Source: Prinia subflava (taxonomy: Eukaryota > Chordata > Aves > Passeriformes > Cisticolidae). Taken from it: a DNA stretch of 64,000 nt. A program made the position numbers and the translations under genes. This document shows, piece by piece, positions 35,346 through 47,674 of the stretch. Location of the stretch: NCBI RefSeq assembly GCF_021018805.1, contig NC_086259.1:6027501-6091500 (forward strand), written 5' to 3'. Each line of letters starts with the position of its first letter. Positions within the stretch are counted from its first letter, which is position 1. A model generated the notes under the pieces. It was not told the DNA's origin, did not search any database, and saw nothing but the letters and a program-made list of their open reading frames with translations.

Positions 35346-37590
35346 GCTGGCTTCAAGACTGATTAGATTTACATTTCTTTAAAAATGATTTTTTTCTCCT
35401 ACATCCATAATGTCTTTAGAATGCACTGCATGATAGAAAAATGCAATCTTGATTTCAATTGAATACCTGGAAGGAGTGTTTTCTCCCCCTATTAATATGT
35501 ACATGTGTTCCCCTAGAGTTTGAGTTATTTTTCCTAAAAGAGACTCTTCTCTTGAATTACCCCAGCCCAAATGTATGCCTTAGGATGCAAAAAGCAGTGA
35601 AGTAGATGTCCTATTATCATAACTTGAAAGAGGTCCATTTAATAATAGCCTGTATTAAACAAGAGTCTGCTAACTATACAGTAAAGACTGTTTTTCACCA
35701 GAGAACATAAACCATATGTTTTAAATGCAGCTAAAAATGGATGCACTGTGCTATTTCCTTTCACCTCAGCCTGCAGTGTATTACTTAGATTTGCAAGGCA
35801 TGGCCACCACTAGTACTTAACACTGCTGAAAGAGCCACCCTTCAAGGCTTTTTCAACCACAAAGAAAAGAGAAATATAGTAGCATCGATTGTTAAATCCT
35901 GGTGCTTGTTACTCACTGCCCGCACACAGAACATCATGCCTTTGTAGCAGTGAGGAGAGTTGGTATTTATCAGGGTTCAGAGCTAGTTCAGCCACACACT
36001 TGACAAATTATTTGTGGAATTGTTGTATTCACAGTCACTTAAATAAGAATCTGTCAACACAAGGCTGTGCTTTGTTGCAGCAGGTCTCACAGTTTTTCCT
36101 GCGCACTCAAAGAATGATGGATTGGAGGTAATGCAAATTCACTACCATTTTATATGCTGGTGCCTTCTTCATAGACAGGAAACATAGCTCAGTATCATCT
36201 TGTAAAATGCCTTAACTGTAAAGGCCTAGTTCAGTGTTGAAAGTGCTTTTTAAAAATGGTATGTTGGAACAGGGAAATGTAATTCAAATATTTTCCTCAC
36301 GTCTCATTTTACAGACTGCTTGTTGGAGCAGGTGTGCGTTCAGATTTTCCCAGGCTAAGTAGGACATATGCTTATCTGTGCTTGGTAATTAAAACAAATT
36401 AATAAATACAATTATTTGATTTTATGGCAACTTAAAAGTTAATACTGCTTAAAGGCATGCTAAATTTAAAGAGCTCACAGAGAAGGAAAAAAATGCCCAT
36501 TTAGGTAACTCAGCCTACTTTGCTGATAGTAATTTTTTTTAGTAAATTCATTTGTCCAGCAAAAAATGCCTATCTGAAAGCTCTGTAAGCCACTGCAAAA
36601 GGTGTAGCTCACAGGTCAAACCCACAATCTGTTGACAGAACAGTGCTTGCAATATGAGGTAAAAAAGCTTATCTGTGCTGCCATCTATTTTTTAGGTTGA
36701 TGTCCAAAACTGGAATATTTTGCTCAGGACTAAAGGCAACCACAAAACTTGTGCCACTTTCTAGTCCAGCAGAAGTCGGAGCTTTTCCTTGCCCTACCTC
36801 CAGACCTACAGAAGCCCACCTACATCCTGGAACAGCCCTGGGAGGGATGTAGGGAGCTGGAGGCAGCCCATGAGGATGTCAAAATGAGTAAGGAGAAGTG
36901 ATAGCAAGCACTGCATGAGACTTTTCTGGAAAGTACTCATCTCATTAGAATAAATGGACTTATGGGCTACTGAAGTTATAGCTGTGGCTTTTGCTTTGTG
37001 GTCATTTAGGAAAATTGATCTTTCTGGAGGAGGAAAAAGCCTGTCTGTGGGGGAGAGGGCTTTCTCAGAGGCTCATTTCAAGTGTAAGGAATGAACTTGC
37101 CAGAAGTTAAAACTAATCACACCTTGTATTGTCTCAAATTCAGAGGGCATTTCTTAGATATAGGATAATATGAGGAAATTCCATAATGTGTATATAAAAA
37201 TGTTTTCCTAAAAATCAAGCACAAGTTTTGGAGACTGAGCATATGACAAATATAATTCACTTGGCTCAGTGCCCTAATGGGAGGCTCAGATCAATGCACT
37301 GTTGAAACCCTTGTAGATGATAACAGGTCCTAGTGAAGTCAGGGAATAAATTTCCATACACTTTGGGGAGGCCAGATTTTAACCCCAGATATCCTGAGGC
37401 TTAAAATCTGAGCAGACTCCATAAATTTCAGTGCATGTTCAAGATGTAAGCATTTAGCTGAGCTGCACATTGAAGAAAGCTGCCCTGGCACCCTGGCTGC
37501 TTTCTGGGTACTCTACTTTGACTCGCTCACTTTCCTTCTGTTATAAGGCCTCTACTTCTCAAGAACCACTAAACCATTTTGATTTCGATT
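35346..37590. other. AT-rich non-coding stretch
   Basis: No gene is recognised. 36290-36430 is CNE-like, with GTAATTAAAACAAATTAATA and an isolated CpG. The remainder is ordinary. Confidence 0.55.
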
Positions 37591-38190
37591 TTGTGCCTGT
37601 GAACAGGCAGCTCTGCAGGGCAGACCCCCTGACCCCCTCCATTCCCCAAGGCATCCCACAGAAGTGCAGAGCAGGGGCTGCTGCTCCTGCAGTATCTCTG
37701 AAGGGGTTTCCAGCATTCACAGACGTGTTTGGAAGCGTTTGGACGGCTTCTTTTTACAGAGAAATGCCTGTAAATACAGCACTGAGTAAAAATTAATCTG
37801 CTCTTTTTAGCTTGGCTTTACCTGCAGCCCTGGTCTGTGACAGTTCTGTGGTGCCTGCTGCAGGGACCAGGACTGCCCTGACCTGCTGGCTGGGACACTG
37901 TGACCATGGACACCTCCACTGGCTGGAGAGGTTGGTCGTGACATCTTCATCGTGTGGGCTCTCTCCAGCCTTGGGGAAGGCGTCTGCTCTGCAGAGCCCC
38001 TGCAAGGGCTGTGCTCTGCAGCCTCCAGAGCATCCAGACTCTACAGTATTTCTCCCGACAGCCTTTCAAAGCCCTTGGAAGCCTGACGCAATTTCAAGCG
38101 CTGCAGATTGACTTACAGTATGGGATATAGTATTTTTGCTTGCGCCTAAAAACGCTGCTGTGCGGCCAAAAATTCAACCGCCAAGAAATC
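37591..38190. other. GC-richer patch with CpG cluster at its right edge
   Basis: The left part is GC-rich, with overlapping frames of 70-108 codons in both directions and no recognised domain. At 38082-38182 there are about six CpGs in 100 bases (GACGCA, AAGCGCTG, TTGCGCC, AACGCTG, GTGCGGCC, ACCGCC), within an otherwise CpG-poor window. The right edge could be a regulatory element. Confidence 0.35.
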
Positions 38191-38532
38191 ACACATGGTT
38201 CACAACACAGCTCTTTGATAACATTAAAAGTATATGTAATATTTTGAAATCACTGGCCAATTATTTCTAATAGTTTCATGATAATTTATGTAGAGAATCT
38301 CTCTGTTGGATGCGTTCCTGCTTTGGTCTAAATGTATTTTTGAACACTCTGTCAAACATCCCCATTTGGCACCTATTTTGTTTCACTGAATTTCTTTAGT
38401 ATGTCCAGATCTCTTGCCAATGTATTTGCAGAACATATTTTGACAGCTTTGTCACCAAATTTGTTTCTTCTTGTGTTTGGAATGTGTACCAAATTGCAGA
38501 TATTAATGTGTGTGTGTTCCCTTTTGGTATAG

Positions 38533-38580
38533 ACTCAACTGGATACTACCTTTGTCTTCTGTGGTGATGAATATAATAAA
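38533..38580 (+). other. candidate 48-bp cassette exon, unproven
   Basis: The acceptor GTTCCCTTTTGGTATAG ends at 38532 and a near-consensus donor AAA|GTAAGTGAA starts at 38581. The 48 bases are exactly 16 codons, and one frame reads TQLDTTFVFCGDEYNK without a stop; a second frame is also open. A symmetrical exon of this size could be skipped without a frame shift. The 280 bases upstream are complex and CNE-like, as is common beside regulated exons. I do not recognise the peptide, and chance is a real alternative. Confidence 0.27.
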
Positions 38581-38791
38581 GTAAGTGAATTTTTGTATAA
38601 ATTTCACAATTTATTAAGATTTAAAAATTTTGAATCTGTCATAGATATATTGGTTTGTTTGTAAGTTTGCAGTTAGCAGCATTCTGAGCTGAATACCCTT
38701 AAATTTTAAAGAGCTATGATATTACATTTCTTATTTGAGCTTTTTAATAGAAACTGTATGTATGTGAAAGCACTAGCTTCTCCCTCGCCTT

Positions 38792-38826
38792 GCACACACA
38801 TACACATGTGTATATATATATGTATA
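38792..38826. repeat. (CA)n/(TA)n compound microsatellite
   Basis: CA units, the palindrome TACACATGTGTA and a short TA run are adjacent. Confidence 0.85.
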
Positions 38827-39107
38827 ATTTCATTTCAATATGCTTGGATTAACTGAACTATTGAATTTCAATCTGTTGTGCTCTTTCATGAAATAGTCTT
38901 GCTATTGAGTTTGTTGGAGCTGAATGAGAATGGTGTATTTAAGGCTGATCATAATCTTTGTCATCATGTTTTTCTTAATATGGTTTTTCTAGATTAAAAG
39001 TGATGACAAGATAATGCCTGTTGAAATATAAAGGTCTTTGCTTTGTGGCTCTGCTGCTAGAAGGGGGGTGGCTGATCTGGCCCCCTGGGACATCACATCA
39101 CTTGTGA

Positions 39108-39246
39108 CTCACAGAATATTCTGGGCTGGAAGGGACCCACAAGGATCATCAAGCCCAACTGTTGAGTAAATGGCGCATACAGGGATGTTTTGAACCCACA
39201 CCCTGGGTGTTCTCAGCACTCTGCTCCAGAGCTGAGCTGCTCTGGA
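39108..39246 (-). mobile_element. tRNA-Ile-derived SINE with CR1-type tail (TguSINE1-like)
   Basis: Read on the minus strand, the element starts with a tRNA-like head. There is an A-box-like CAGCTCAGCTCTGG (39226-39239; compare TAGCTCAGTTGG), an anticodon-arm-like GTGCTGAGAACACCCAGGGT, and a B-box-like GGTTCaaaacATCC (39183-39196; compare GGTTCGATCC). Next comes CTGTATGCGCCAT, matching the end of tRNA-Ile. Then follows a CR1-type 3' tail with GTTGGGCTTGATGATCCTTG and GGGTCCCTTCCAGC, ending at AGAATATTCTGTGAG. This head-plus-tail structure is that of TguSINE1, the passerine SINE mobilised by CR1. The B box holds an insertion of about four bases and the A box is altered, so this copy is probably dead. 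It does not encode a protein. Confidence 0.85.
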
Positions 39247-42200
39247 GGATGTTCCAGCCACACAGTCCCTGCAGCCCTGCTCTGGCTGGTTTTCCATGGC
39301 CTGGCACAGCTGAGGGTCCTTCCCCACCTCTGGGTGTGTGCAGACCAGGAGAGCACCACGGATCAGAATGAATGAGCTGCACAGCCATGGTTTCTTCTAT
39401 TGTCCAGAGAAGCAGGCTGGAAAGATTTAATGAATCAAGTCACCTTTGAGTTTGGAGGCTAAATGTATGTGGAGGACCTACATTAGAATTCAGTTGCAAT
39501 AAGGCCATAGCTCCTGATTATTCTCACCGTGTTGTGGATGGTTTTGTTGTTGGGAATACTTTTGGTCATCCTTAAAGATGATGTTCCATGGAGCACTGTG
39601 TGGGTCTGGGTGACAGCTCTTTCTGAAATGGCAGGGTCCCCTGGGAACACTAAAAACCTCTGCCTGCCTCTAAGGGCTGCTTTGTTGGGCCACTTCCTCA
39701 GTTCTTTAAAAGATGCTGTTCAGCTGGCACAGAGCTCTTTGAATTTTTGCCGCTGGCAGATTGGTTGTTTACTGTGCTGAGTAACACATATCAAATAGTA
39801 GATGAATCCTGAAACAGCTGGGTTTGCAGCTGATAGTACCTCTTCCTCCTATTTTTTGAAATGTGAGATCTGATTTTGAGGTGTCAGGAGTCTTTCTGAA
39901 TTAAGATATATCACTTTGTAAAAAGATTTGATCAAAATTTGTATGTGGCAACAAAGGAAATATTGATTACTGGAATTATGTTGTATAAAAATTCAATTAT
40001 TATTCTAAAATCACTCTAGAATAAAATCCAGATTATTTTTCAGTGGAGATTGTCATATTGCACCCTTAGAATGTGTGCTTTAATTTCAGTTACCTCTCTA
40101 CACCTCTGTATTTCTCTTTTCAAATTCATTAGTTCTATAAATAGAAATAGATTTGAACCAGAAATTAATTTTTTAAAATGAGATTTTATCTAATGTCTTA
40201 CAAAGAATGTGATATGTAATAAGAATGGAAAACATTCCCAATACAGTTTTAATTCTGATCCTCTGGTCCTATACAATAAGGTCTGGTTTTTGGAGCAATT
40301 TCTTGTGCTTATCTGGACAAGCTGAGATGCAGACTACAATCAGGGCAGAGACAGTCGGGGCATCAGAGGCTCTTCATCAAAATGAAATTGTATTAAGTTA
40401 AGATGACAAAAGTGGGATATTTACTCTGTGTCTGTACTAGTTATAGCATCTATACTGCATTTTTGGGTAAATTATTTGTCAAGTCTGAAGCCCAGCATCA
40501 GCAAGGGCAGCAGTCCTGTGCCAGCTGCTAGCATTCTCCAGAGAAATAGGAGCAATAGGCCACAGAAAGAGTCTGATCATAACATACTTTTCTTGCCATT
40601 AGAGAAGAGAATAACATAATAGCTGCTCTGCTGGGTTGAGAATACCAAAAAATTTCCTACAAAATAGTGTAGGCCAGGGAAAGATGTGGAATAAGTTAAA
40701 AGTATAAAGAAGAGGCTGACCTGCCATTGATTCCATTTTCTTTTTGGTTGAAATTTTTGCATCACAGAATATATATTTTGCTTGTCAGGTTTACTATGGA
40801 CTTTCTTTGTTTCACTGAAATGCTGAAGTTTTGCTACTTGTTGAACTTTTTTGATGCAGTGATAACACAATATAAATCAAACACTCTAATCCACACAAAG
40901 TAAATCATCAGCTCTTCTGCATAATTTGGTTTGAGTGTTAGCAGAAGGCTAACTCTTCCAGACAACTTCTGACAGATTTCTAAATAGGCAAAAAATTTGC
41001 TTATTAGAGGTGATATTTATCAGAAAAACTCAGAAGAATGTATGCAGTGAAATACATTTATGGCCATATGAAAAATGAAGTGACCTGTTGGAGACAGCCT
41101 GTAGCTCCTGAGGAGCCATGAAATGCTTAGGAAGGTTCCACGAAACACATGAGATTATTGTGTAAATATAAGAAGTAATAATGTCATCTGTTTTTTTTCT
41201 GTTTCCTGTTGATTGACTTTTATAGCTTGCAAGCATTATGCTGGATTGTAAATTGCAATAAATTTAATCAAGAATTATTTTATTCAGCCGACTAATGAGG
41301 AATAATAGCTTATGTATCAATTAGACATGTCAATTTGTGTGAAGAAATAGATTTACAAAGGGATAGTAGGTAAAAAAAATATCATTGGTATCAATTCACT
41401 TCATTATTTTTAATTTGCTGTGAATATTGAGTGCTTCCAACATAAAATCATTCCTCAATTAAAATAAAACAGCTGTACTCCTATCAGCTTTTCCTTGCTT
41501 GTTGTTGCTTACAGATTAGCAGTTGTCACTGGCTTCAGTCTCATGTAATTTCATTAATTTGCAACCATAAATGGATAAAAAAAGAAAATAATAACAAAAA
41601 TCTTTGGCTTGTCAATGTACTAAGTATTGTATATAATTATTTTTTTTCAGATTGCACTGAAAGGGCAAAACTATTGCAGCACCAACATTTGGGGGCATTT
41701 GCACTGTGACAACCCACATCCACTCTGCTCTCCAGCATCAGCACAGCAGCTTGGGAGCACTTTGTTCATCTGACACTTTTTTATTGCTCTGGAGACTCTC
41801 TCATCTCCTAGGAGACCTGTGGTAAACCAGATCCCCCCAGTGTGCTCCAGTGCAAAGGGGAAGGATCAGTCCTGAGGTGCACTGGTTTGCAGCCTGTTTT
41901 TGCAGCAGGATGAACGAGCCCCTCACCTTCCTCTACCAGCAAGTCTCTGCTCTTATGTAGAGTTCCAGGATATCACCAAGCATGTCTGTGTCTCTGAGTG
42001 ACACTGGTAACTCTGTGGTTCTCCTTATTTCTCTTCAAATAGATCAAAAGGCTGACAGAGCACACAGAGAGAAGCATGAGAGTTGCAAAAGCTCCTTTTG
42101 CAAGCCCAGATGTGAAAGTGTGGTGCATAATTTCTTCTGTTAACTTCTGTTTTTCTAATAGTAAGTCCTTAATGACCTTACAAGGTTTTAAATTGGTCTA

Positions 42201-44400
42201 CCTTACCTTGTTTCATCTAACTATTATTTTAGTGGAAAGTTAAAAAATTTAGCTGTTTTAAAGTGTGGTATATAAGATGTAAGAAGTATGCAAAAAGAAT
42301 CAATAATTAATAATTATAATTATTGCATGTTTCTTACATCTTATTTATTATTGTTTCTATACATCTATTATTTATATTTCATAGAAAACAATATTCTCTC
42401 AGATGACTGTGGCTTCAAGAAATGAAGGTCAGCTGTACTTCTGACATTTTTTTTCTGCAGCTGCTGTTGCAGGTTTCAATACCTTTAGCTCCTGATTAAA
42501 GGCATTTTATCCTGGTGTATTGCTATTATTTTTTTGCTATCAGTGAGAGCTTTTTGATAGAATCCCTAAAAGAGGACTCTTATTTCTAGGGAGACTGAAC
42601 ACATGGGATTTGAATCCTAGTTAACAGTGAATTCTCTATTACAGGAAGTAAAAGCTTATGAATATTTTCCTTGGCTCTGAAAGTGGGAGCTGACACTAGC
42701 TTGTATTGGAGAATTTTAACTAATGATTACGACAATACTTATCTGCTAATTTGTTTCTCCATGTCTGGAATCAATATGCTAAATATGTGTGAAATTTTTG
42801 GAGCTCATGCTAAAATTTCAACTAGCCAAATACTTATCTGCATTTCACTATTATTGAAATAATGATAGCAATAATAATAAATAATAGTAAACACAGTAAC
42901 TGTTTCTTTTTATGAGTTCACTCAGCCAAAGTAGGAGATCATGGCATAAGCTGAACACATCTTCATTATTTCGAGAAATCTAGAGTAATGTCATTTAACA
43001 CCAAAGGCTTGTTAGAAAAAAAAGCCTGTGTGAGTTTTTTTGATGCCGTGCTTTTGAATAGGTATCTGCATATTTCAAAACTGGCTAAGAATTTCTGATT
43101 ACCATAGACCCTCCTAACATATAGATATGTGTAATCTATAACAGCATCTACAACAGGATTGGAGCTAATTCATTTATCTCAGTTAATAGCTCTGTGCAAC
43201 GTCTCATGCTACATTTGATGCCAAACTCTTGGGTCATGTTGAAGAATTTTTCCAGTTGCACAATAAGCATTAGGAAGCTTTCAAATTGTGGGAGAAAATG
43301 ACAGACAGGAAATTCGTATTACAGTCTTGATTGCTGAGTTTCTTAAAGTGTAAATTATTATGAGTTGGGAAAATATTATTTACAAATAAACTTAGTTTTT
43401 ATCAGTTAGTCATCAGCAGCCACTGTCAATCATATTTGTATTTCCTGTTCGTATGACTGAATCTATTAATGTTTTAAGTTGCCTGAGTTTTGTGTCTTTT
43501 TAGTGTTGGAATTATGTTGAGCAATATTTGAGCCTGTTTAACAAATGTGATCATTGTTTTTATAAATAGATGGAAAGCAGGATATTTCTTAATCAGTGAA
43601 CTTATTTCTGTTTGACATTGAAGAACAAACCTCAGAACACTCTCTCAGTGCACTGAGAGAAGCTCAAGTTAAAGGATGGCTCTTATGGAATGAGAGGAGG
43701 CTGCAGCATCATTCAAACATTTCTTGTGCTGCCGAGCTCCAGTCAGTGCAGTCTCCAGGGATATTCCTGAAGATCCAGCTGCTGTAGCTCTGTGACTCTT
43801 TTCCCTTTTCTTTCTGCAAAGATTTGTCCCTGCTGTCCATCCTGGTAGGCTCTGGTGCACACTGGCCTCTGTCCATGCTGCCAGACTGCTGCTGGGCCCC
43901 TTGGCACAGGTCAGAGTGAAAAACCTCATTGTTATTTCTCAGTGGAGAACCATCACCAACCATAAAAACACATATTATTCTTGCTGGAGAGCTGATGCCT
44001 CTGTTACTTGACTGTTGTAGCAGCTAAACCTTAAACTTACAAAATTTTAACATCCCAGTATGAAAATTGGTTTAACGGGATAAGGACTTAAATCATAAAA
44101 AGAGGAACAAATTATTTCTTTTTTTAGGCCTTTGCAACACATTCATCATCCTTTTAATGCAGTAGACTATTCTTCAAATCAGAAGCAGTATTTAAAGCCA
44201 AGGTGGAAATTAATTTTGTCAGCCATGTGTCTTAGAAAGTACCCTCCTTGTTTGGACATTATTTCTCTGTGTGAAGCTGTGACTGAGTTTACAGGCTCAG
44301 CAAAGCCATAAGTGATTTGTTTTATCCAGCTATTCAGTATTGCCCTACACACCAATAATCCTTTAGTATAATAAAATACATGTCTTTCCTTCTTTACTAG
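39247..44400. other. AT-rich non-coding stretch
   Basis: No gene is recognised. 41690-41960 and 43680-43930 are GC-richer, with frames up to 86 codons and no recognised domain. An acceptor-like T run and CAG at 41641-41653 precede a 40-codon open segment but lack a clear donor. Confidence 0.5.
41235..41335. promoter_or_regulatory. possible conserved non-coding element
   Basis: The segment has dense TAAT-type homeodomain cores (AATTTAATCAAG, ACTAATGAGG, CAATTAGACATG), one retained CpG (CAGCCGACTAATG) and no coding or repeat structure. Inferred from texture alone. Confidence 0.22.
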
Positions 44401-44516
44401 AAGTTATAGAGAAGTCTTCTGATCATCCAGCTATGAAAAGCACCATGACTGGTTCTGCCCAGAAGCTGCATGAATACATGTGGAGCAGAAAAGTTGCTCT
44501 TTATAGCCAGCTGTAA
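44401..44516 (+). other. candidate terminal exon, unproven
   Basis: A good acceptor (TGTCTTTCCTTCTTTACTAG, ending 44400) is followed by a frame that starts at 44403 and stays open for 37 codons to TAA at 44514-44516. It includes EKSSDHPAMKSTMTGSAQKL and then HEYMWSRKVALYSQL. The peptide is not recognised, the other two frames close quickly, and there is no AATAAA immediately downstream. It could be chance. Confidence 0.15.
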
Positions 44517-46310
44517 AATTCTTTCAAGCCCTGTGAATGTTCAAGCCTGAGAAGGCTTTTCTCATCAAGATATAGAAGAGCTTCAGCATACCAGCCTTCA
44601 GCAGTGTGTATGAGTCAAGATTTCACTCCAAGCCTACACTTTACTGGTGAAACTCAAAGTCAGCCAGCCCATTTCAAGAAGAAAAATGGCATTTGGTTCC
44701 AGTAAGCATCCACAGAACACACTCCAGATTTGACAAACGTGGTAATTAGTTGCTTTTGTGTGTTTAGTACACAGTGCAAATGCTGTAAAATGTTTTTCAC
44801 ATGATGCAACATTGCCAGCAGATAATCACTGGAGCAGTAAACCAAAAGAATTTGTGTATATCCTACAAGCTGCAGGAGGATAAGAAAATGTAAACAAAAA
44901 GTAACAGCTGAATTTTTCAGATGATACCATGCCTTTTCTTTTTTTAAACTGATTTGTTTTTAAGTATTACTTTTTGTCAGTTTCTCTAGAAATTGATTAA
45001 AAAACCCTAAACCAATATTGTGAAAATGCTTTTGTTTCTGTCCTCGTTTTGACTGTGTGAATCTTTTTAGAACATTTTCAGTTTAATTATGTGCACTAAA
45101 AATTGCAATTAAACTGAATTTGCAATTGAAACTACCCATTTTACTTAACTGTCAAATTTACTATGGCGTTGTGAAATAGGGGCCTTTATTATTATGAGGT
45201 GTTTTGAAAAAAATTACTTTTTAAACAGGAGAAAAATGTCATATCCCTCAGTCCTATCCCAATGAGCCAAGAATTTAAAGAGCTACCCAACCTACCAGTG
45301 AAGCTGGTAACTCTCTAAGCACAATGGAGTTTCTTCCAGGTGATGTCTTAAAATACTGGCAAACTGCAAGTATGGACAGTATTGAATAAAGTCTTCTTTT
45401 TGTGTATTTAATATCTTCTGTGAAGTGTGTTTTTCAAAGGTAGGTGAAAGGCTAAAGTTGCTTTAAAGTACTCTAGTGATAATCTACTTAGGGATATCTG
45501 ACATGCCCTGTTTTGCAGGATGCTATGATGCAATTTGATGGATATTGTGTATTATATGAGACTGTACGAATCTTAATATCTCTGTTCCTCTGTTTTAGCA
45601 TGTGATGTACAGCTCTGTGTACACACAGCAGCTCAGACGAGTGTCTGAGACTACCCTTTTCCTCTAAGCCCTAGGCATTTTTATCACTGTGCCAATAAAA
45701 GGAAGGGGATTTATGGGGTACTGCTTTTTAATTCATTCAATTCTCTGTTCATTGTGAGGTTAATGTTGTTGATCTATTTTTCTCTTGAAACAAATAAAAA
45801 CAATATGTGCTGACACCGACTTTGACTTTTGACATGGGAGATAGAGGTCAACATTTAATTCTATATTTATAGACTACATGAACAATATTATCTGTATTAA
45901 AAACTGTTCACTCAGTCCTTGTCATTTTACAACTTCGTTGAGTAGCTTATATCACATCGAATGTTTTCTCCAACTCTGATCATGGTGCCATCATTCAAAG
46001 CACTTCACTTAAAGGGTTGTCAGCCTTTCCATTAAAAACACCTTTTTTCAGGGGTTCATAACTTGACTACCTAAAAAAATTACAGCAAGACTGACCTGGG
46101 ATTTTATTTTAAGCAAAATAACCATAAAATTATACCCCAGTCCCAGAAGACAAAACCCAGCAAAGAACCCAAATAAAGAGAGGAGTTGACTTGTATGGCA
46201 CATATGAAATGGCCATTTATATTTAATATTTTATATTTATCAAGCAGGTATAACACCACTTAAATATTTAACCATTTCTTTATATCTGAAATATTCTTGG
46301 CTGTGTATAA
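44517..46310. other. AT-rich non-coding stretch
   Basis: No gene is recognised. A 12-bp-arm inverted repeat (45077-45088 with 45107-45118, TTCAGTTTAATT) brackets an 18-base spacer. Confidence 0.55.
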
Positions 46311-46335
46311 GAGGTGCTTGTCTGCCAACTTTTAG

Positions 46336-46421
46336 GTGCCTCATGCCCAAAGTACCCAGAAATTGGGTACCAGTGGCACGGTCAATGGTGTGATGATTGT
46401 GCCAGGTACAGCTGTACCTGT
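46336..46421 (+). other. candidate 86-bp exon encoding a Cys-rich peptide, unproven
   Basis: An acceptor (TCTGCCAACTTTTAG) ends at 46335 and a donor-like GTAAGC begins at 46422. One frame encodes 28 residues, reading from Cys CPKYPEIGYQW, then HGQWCDDCARYSCTC. The spacing W-x4-C-x2-C and the KxP...W stretch recall beta-microseminoprotein-like domains (K-H-P...W-x4-C-x2-C). However, the following Cys-Cys pair expected in that family is absent in the read-through frame, and no other exon of such a gene is found nearby. A lone pseudo-exon, an unrelated Cys-rich exon or chance are all possible. Confidence 0.2.
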
Positions 46422-46476
46422 GTAAGCCCCCTCACAGAGGAACTTACACTTCTGGAGGGTGTTGTCCTTCTCAAAT

Positions 46477-47558
46477 GAAAATAAGAAATTTTTCCCTTCC
46501 AGGAATGGTGAAGGAAGGACAAGCCCATTTTATTTTAGTGGATACAAATGTGCTACAGTTGTGCATGAGCATTCCTTGGGGTATAGAAAAGGACTTTCAG
46601 TTCCCCTCAGATCAGGTAAAGTGATTTCACTGAGACAAATCTTTAGACTTTCTGTGCTGTTTTGGCACACCTGGGTGTAAGGGCCTTTGCTGATTTTTAG
46701 GAGCTAAGGGCTGGCATGTGTTAATGTTCTATACCTGCTTGCAGAATGAAAACCTATGCTGTACCTTTATATTCAGGAAAGAAATGAAACTATCAATGCA
46801 ATTATAAATCTGCATTTTTTTTCTGAGATTATCCAGACTTTCAGGCGATGACAAGAAATATGGGATTGAAGTTCTCCTTCTATGCAAACAATCAGTAACA
46901 TTTTCCACTGGTTGCTTTTTTCATCTAAATATGTATTTCCTTGGTAGCAATAAGAATAAAAAAAATGGAATAACCCGTACTGTTTAATCTATGTATTTTT
47001 AAAATATCTTTGTGTGTACCATTTTTATGTAAAAAGTCTTTCTAAAATAGCTATTTCAATCTGTAAGTTTTTGAAATATGTGAGGTTTTATATTAATATG
47101 CATATATATTGATCCATATTAACTGCCAAGGTATTTTAAGTAAGGTTTATAGAAATTATTATGCATTTTTAAAGTGTTCTGTAATTCATATATCATTCTT
47201 GGAAAGCAGAGAATCTGCCACAGTTTATATGTGACTATCTTCATAAGGGCTGTGAAACTGAAACATTGATGGATCATGTTACATACCGGGCATATCTGAA
47301 AAGTTTTTCATTAAAATGAACTCGTAAAGACTCTTAGTGCTTGCTTCTGAGCAGATGGCAAGAGGTGTTTATTTGCCTTATGGAATTCTTTCTGTTTATA
47401 TACAGAGAAACGGGGAGGACAGCTCTGAAAGATCCAGTTAGTGCTTGTAGGACTACTTAAAATATATACGGTTACTATTAGCACAAAAAGTTCAGTTATA
47501 CACTCCTTTTTCAACTAGCTCTACCTTTGCATTAAAATTGTTCCAAATGCTGGACTTT
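46477..47558. other. AT-rich non-coding stretch
   Basis: Nothing is recognised. Confidence 0.6.
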
Positions 47559-47612
47559 CTTGGAAAAAAATAGAAATATATCTTCCTTGGAAAAACATAG
47601 AAATATATCTTC
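47559..47612. repeat. tandem duplication, 27-bp unit, 2 copies
   Basis: CTTGGAAAAA(A/C)ATAGAAATATATCTTC occurs at 47559-47585 and again at 47586-47612, with a single difference. Confidence 0.93.
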
Positions 47613-47674
47613 CTGCTGTGGAACCCAGTGTGATAAAGATTTTAATATAAGGGCTTTTTTTAATAGTCAAATCT

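Noticed and set aside
41641..41765. T-rich acceptor followed by a 40-codon open segment
   Set aside because: There is no donor and no recognised peptide; the T run is typical of this AT-rich region.
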